Shown: positions 59,889 through 64,000 of the stretch, piece after piece
Layout of the letters: the number at the start of each line of letters is the position of its first letter
Position numbering within the stretch: position 1 is the stretch's first letter
Assembly (NCBI RefSeq): GCF_000264905.1
Contig: NW_006763134.1
Location: 32,277-96,276, forward strand
Origin: Stereum hirsutum FP-91666 SS1
Lineage: Eukaryota; Basidiomycota; Agaricomycetes; Russulales; Stereaceae
Reading direction: 5' to 3'
Length of the DNA: 64,000 nt
The notes under the pieces: model-generated
Seen by the model: the letters and a program-made list of their open reading frames with translations, nothing else
Database searches by the model: none
What the model was told of the DNA's origin: nothing
Position numbers and translations under genes: made by a program

Positions 59889-60793
59889 AAGCTTGTGAGT
59901 ATCGTACTATTCTGCCTTACCAGTCATCAAATCACTCTGACCAGATAGATAGTATTGTGAAGGCATTTCGAACACGGCACCGCCTTCGTTCTGTCTCTTC
60001 TACGCAACTCACTACATATGGACATCTTTGATTATGGTAATTGCGATGGTCGGGTACGTTGATACTCCCTTCACGACCGAGGTATAGCCGCGGATGCTCT
60101 GGCGGCCTTGTCTCTCAAGGCGGTCGAAGGGTGTACATATGGATGGGGAAGGGTCGTTGTAGGTAAGGAATTTTGCAGGGTCATACCCTCCAACAGAGAA
60201 AACAATTGGAACATCCTTTCTTCTCTCGAGGGGCCCAACGTAATGTACGTATGGGGCGTTGTGGATGCATGTGGACTCTTGTGTTATCCCATTTTCCCTC
60301 GGCTTTTGGATGGAAGCATCCGGGATTTCGGAGGCGATACAAGCCTCCTGCGCTGCGGTTGCTTCTCCTCTTACGAGATATTCAGGCCGACTATTGATGT
60401 CCCAGCCATGCCTTTGCAGTACACAAGCCATTGTTCTCAAAGTGTACCATCGGCAGCTATCGCCACGTCTCGGGGGCGCCCAGCTCAGGAAAGCGGTCGG
60501 ATCTTAACCTTTTCAGATACAGGGTCGACGGGCAGTCTGATTTACCGAAGGAGTGTTTTCTCCGTTTCAATCTGGTGTCGGCCTGCTCTATATACTTACG
60601 CAGCACGAATATGTCGGATTGAAGGCCAGGTGGAATGATGCAAGGAGAACAGTGCATGCACAACGCACTCAGGAGAGCTACAGGTTCAACGCGAGGTAAA
60701 GTAAACGTAATACAACGACAGATAAAGCATAGAAAATCACGATAGCATGACGACAACAACGTGCACAGACGAGTTAAAAAGCGAGGTCCCATA
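59889..60793. other. No confident gene
   Basis: The minus strand from 60440 to 60012 is open for 142 codons (starting near MACVLQRHGWDINSRPEYL), with no recognised domain. It is left unassigned. Confidence 0.25.
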
Positions 60794-62106
60794 TCACCAG
60801 CCCAATGCCCAACGTGTCGCACTGTATCCTGTTTTTACGAGCGATACCGTGTCCAGCACCGCCGTCACTGCTAGTGGCTCCGTACGCGGATGCAACCTCC
60901 AGCTACGATGGGCAAGTGTTATGTTACGACGAACGGTCCTCCATGCCTCCCAAGCCTGAGCGGCAGTCGGTCTGGCCTCCGGTACGGGGCGAACCATGAG
61001 CTCTATCATCGGCTCTAAGAAACTAAGGTTGGAGAAATGCTGTAAAAATATGAGCACCGAGCATCAATAAAAACTGCGAGCGACCTACGTCGTAAAGTTG
61101 GTGTCGGAAAATGTTTCCGATGATGAAGATGTCGACCTTGAAGGGGTCGTAAGGAACAGTATGAGAAAGTTCGGGAACCTCTTTATCTCGACCATCCTTC
61201 CCGACCACCAGTCTGGGGACGTCCGGAGGGAAGTAGGAAGAGATACCGTAGTCTATAAAGTAGTACTTCACGCCTCCCACAGCAGTACGAGAAAGACATG
61301 GAGCGACAGTGACGATGTCGGGAGATAATTTTTCGTAGATTGGATGTCGGCCTTGCGGATAGAGGAGAGAAGCGTCCATCATGAGATTCCTCCGCGCACA
61401 GTCGCTGGAAGAATGTGAGTATTTTCCGGGAATATAACCTATTTCAGACTCACCGGTGAGCGACACCATTCTCGTGCAGGAATACCAAACCCTGTACGGC
61501 TCATTTTTAGTGTTCTCCCAGGTCGTGAAGGAGTCGAGCACGTACCTCAAGTATTTGGTCGCAGAAATCGACGACCTCCGCTACAGTTTCAAACGGAGGG
61601 TCGTCCATGAGTGACAGAAAAGGCATGACCATGTAGGAAACAGTCGGATCGTCTGTGTCCTCGAACAGGTCAAGGATGGGAACGCTATGATTGCGCGGAT
61701 CTTGTCGTAATGATTCTTGGTACAGGTATGTGGCGATGCCCGACTCATTGTCGCCTTTCTTGACTCTCTTGATATAGACCAATTTACCATCCGACATGCG
61801 AGTTGCGTCAACGAGATGGGTACGCGGCTGGATACAAGACAATGATGACCTTAGCGAGGGACGTTTGAAGCAATCAAGACAACGTACTGGAAGTGGAACA
61901 GAGTCCTCACAGTCCGTCACCTCCTTTCTGGGAGATATCCATGAGGGTTTCCAGCCAGGCCTTAGCCTTGGTCTGAGCATATAGCCGCGCGATTGCAAGA
62001 AAAGCTGACGATCCCGCCAGGTGACTTCGTTTCCTTTAAGGACTCCGAATAACCTATCAGCTTCATCATTCAAGTTGTCGGGTGAAACGTCGCTGTCGGA
62101 AGACAT
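60794..62106 (-). CDS. Fungal kinase-like protein (agaricomycete family)
   Basis: The start MSSDSDVSPDNL is at 62106. Exons include the N-terminal segment with FLQSRGYMLRPRLRPGWKPSW, then LVDATRMSDGKLVYIKRVKKG (catalytic Lys context), a small exon encoding GLVFLHENGVAHR, then DCARRNLMMDASLLYPQGRH (HRD..N loop split by an intron), YYFIDYGISSYF (DYG in place of DFG), and a last exon from about 61045 with SFLEPMIELMVRPVPEARPTA. The pattern matches, from memory, a large mushroom-specific protein-kinase-like family. With Lys, HRD-Asp and Asn visible it may be active, although DYG is non-standard. Substrates are unknown. Exon ends are approximate except at the motifs given. Confidence 0.75.
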
Positions 62107-62436
62107 TGCTAGAGGAAGGAGAGGAGCGGTGTCAGCTGAATGGATGGAGACGCCCGACTCTCAGTGGTGGTGCTATACAAGTAGTGGTGGTAGCGTCTAA
62201 GTATGGACGGTGAAAGAGCTGGACGTCGGACAGTCTCCGCGTGTGAATTGTGCAGCGTCCAACAGCCGGGCCGTATCTGGCCGTACTGGAGGCCGTAAGA
62301 CAGTACGTTGTACTCTTTTTGTCAAGACGTCGCCAACGCCCCAGCCGAAGTCGTCCCCAATGCTCGTGTTACTATAGTATTGTTTCCCTTTCGTTGCTGA
62401 TAGGTTAGCCCAATATTCACGTAACATCAAAGGTAC

Positions 62437-62717
62437 TACTGTACCATTTGAATCGGTTCGCCATGTCACGGTCACAGACCTTCCTCTGGTGGGCGAAATC
62501 TGGACAGGTCACAGGTCACAGAGGCCCACCTGGCGAAAAAATCTCCGTGACCGGGCGCCTTCGGCGCCATATACCCCCTCAAAAACCGCTCAAAAATGAA
62601 TAAAAAAGGCGAAATTTCCGGTTCGTCACGCGGCTCCGCCGCGTGCTGGCGTGGCGAAATCTGAACTTTTCGGTCACAGTCACGAGGGGGTGGCAAACCG
62701 ATTCGAATGGTACAGTA
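62437..62717. mobile_element. MITE with TACTGTACCATT ends
   Basis: A 281-base element with imperfect inverted ends: TACTGTACCATTTGAATCGG at the left, and the reverse complement of TACTGTACCATTCGAATCGG at the right. The first eight bases equal those of the MITEs at 9143, 10062 and 11453, so all may use the same transposase. The interior has short inverted words (GGTCACAG, CGCCTTCGGCGCC, GCGGCTCCGCCGC). No coding sequence. Confidence 0.8.
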
Positions 62718-64000
62718 TCTTGTCCCGGGCCTCCTGCCATCTCAATCAGAAACTTGACCAAAACGCTTGGTATTCATTCTTTGACTCCAATCAGTGTTGT
62801 GTGGCAAATTTCTGGCGAGAAGTTTACATACATTCACGGCATGTGCGTCCATTTATATTATGTTGCGGGAAGGTGATCACGTCAGGAACCACGAGAACGA
62901 AAGGTGGTTGCCCAGTCTAAGTACTATCGCTTCCGCGGCTATAGTCGGACTTTGAGCCACAGGTTCTTATGGGTCCTTGTTTTCATCGATTATATACAGC
63001 GCACGCCAGATCCCCGGGTAAGTGCGAATCACACGAAGTATACGGTCTTTTGTGGCTCGATACGTTTGCAACACCCACCAGGCTCTGGGCGGCTCATGGT
63101 GCGCGTTCTTTCGTCAATTTAGTCTGGAGGTAATTCCCCAGAGAAAAGGTGCCCATATCACAACTTGTATAAAAGGGATTCATATATCAGTCTATTAATA
63201 CCCATCCACTCAACATACCTTTCCTTCATCAGCGAATTCGTGAAAAAGTGGCCGGACGTTGGCCGGGTTACAATCCCGCGCCGGAAGGGAAGCCGATTGT
63301 AATCCATTATCATTTCAATATGAGCAGGAAGGCACGATCGTAGCACGTTCCATCCCGAGATCAGGCCCATGTGGTGTTGGAACGACTCACAATCCGACAC
63401 AACACGGACGAGTAATCACAATGCGTTACAATCCAAGGTCTCACTTCCTCGGGGTTTGAGCTTGTTTGGGCTAACAGTCAAACTGTACGTTATGTGCGTG
63501 AGTTTTTAGCCTACTCTTCTGATCGCACTGTGAACATGATTGAATATCCTGGGAGAAGCAACCTCTCACAAGTATCGCTGTCTACTCATTGACCCTCCTT
63601 CGTGCGTCGACTGTGATGCAGATGTAGAATTTGAAGAGCATAAGGGCTGCGAAGAAGGTAACATAGCTCGAGTACTGCATGACCAAACAAAGGCCCGTTA
63701 GTGTAGTAGTAATGTACCATGTAATTAGATAGTTTTGAATGAAATACAACCTTTGCCCTTGAGTTCGAGCCCCAGTCTGCGCGTGCCGTCCATGAAGCGA
63801 TAATCCTGAGCCATTTACAACCCGCCGGGTGGCTGATAAGATAAGGAAGGAGGCCAGGAGGTGACGCGGGACCGGGGGCGAGAGGCGGAAGAGCCTCCGC
63901 CTCCGGCCCTTTTGGCATTTAGCCGGGTGCCTATCGGGTTTATCGTAACAGATGGAAAAGTTGATGGCAAGGGTTTAATCCACTTCCACCTGTTACAATC
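62718..64000. other. Repeat-like gene-free region
   Basis: GTTACAATC/GATTGTAA words recur (about 63267, 63296, 63424 and at the window end 63992-64000), which hints at ends of another transposable element running out of the window. No gene was recognised. Confidence 0.35.

Noticed and set aside
63761..63790. GAGTTCGAGCCCC resembling a tRNA T-arm
   Set aside because: The stem does not pair and no acceptor or anticodon stem fits around it.

Overview
The window is nuclear DNA of a filamentous basidiomycete, most likely an Agaricomycete. The genes are split by many short (about 48-150 base) GT-AG introns. The protein families are typical of mushroom-forming fungi: a Plavaka-type transposase, a single-A-domain siderophore synthetase, a fungal kinase-like family with a DCARRN catalytic loop, and an OTT_1508-like deaminase family. 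No rRNA, tRNA or CRISPR was seen.

Layout. 1-12,100 is repeat-rich. It holds a decayed F-box-type gene with an in-frame stop, a GGTACC-rich dispersed repeat (three copies), a 1.35-kb element with palindrome-rich terminal inverted repeats, a 171-base tandem array, a broken Plavaka transposase, several MITEs with TACTGTAC ends, and a rearranged fragment of the MAP kinase gene that lies 6 kb away. 12,160-14,040 encodes a Crinkler/RHS-like P-loop protein, followed by a deaminase gene fragment. 15,420-22,850 is ordinary housekeeping and regulatory DNA: a Fus3/Kss1-type MAP kinase (minus strand), a divergent CCCH zinc-finger protein, and a short Tup1-like WD40 protein. 23,730-25,900 holds a complete OTT_1508-like deaminase (minus strand).

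26,394-57,411 is an iron-acquisition cluster. It contains a nonribosomal peptide synthetase with domain order A-T-C-T-C-T-C (basidioferrin synthetase type), a divergent enoyl-CoA hydratase, a tandem pair of small unknown genes, an AIF-like FAD/NADH oxidoreductase, an L-ornithine N5-monooxygenase, an N5-hydroxyornithine acyltransferase, and two tandem siderophore-iron MFS transporters. The expected pathway is: the monooxygenase hydroxylates ornithine, the acyltransferase acylates it, the synthetase oligomerises three units, and the transporters handle the ferric complex. Perfect ATCWGATAA motifs, the established site for fungal iron-repressing GATA factors (Urbs1/SREA/Fep1), occur in the upstream regions of these genes. 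The second transporter is split: its first exon and promoter lie inverted relative to the remaining exons.

57,412-64,000 is accessory again: a frameshifted TPR gene, a fungal kinase-like gene, another TACTGTAC MITE, and apparently gene-free DNA.

All exon boundaries were called by eye from reading-frame continuity, GT/AG signals and remembered family sequence. No alignment or database search was run.
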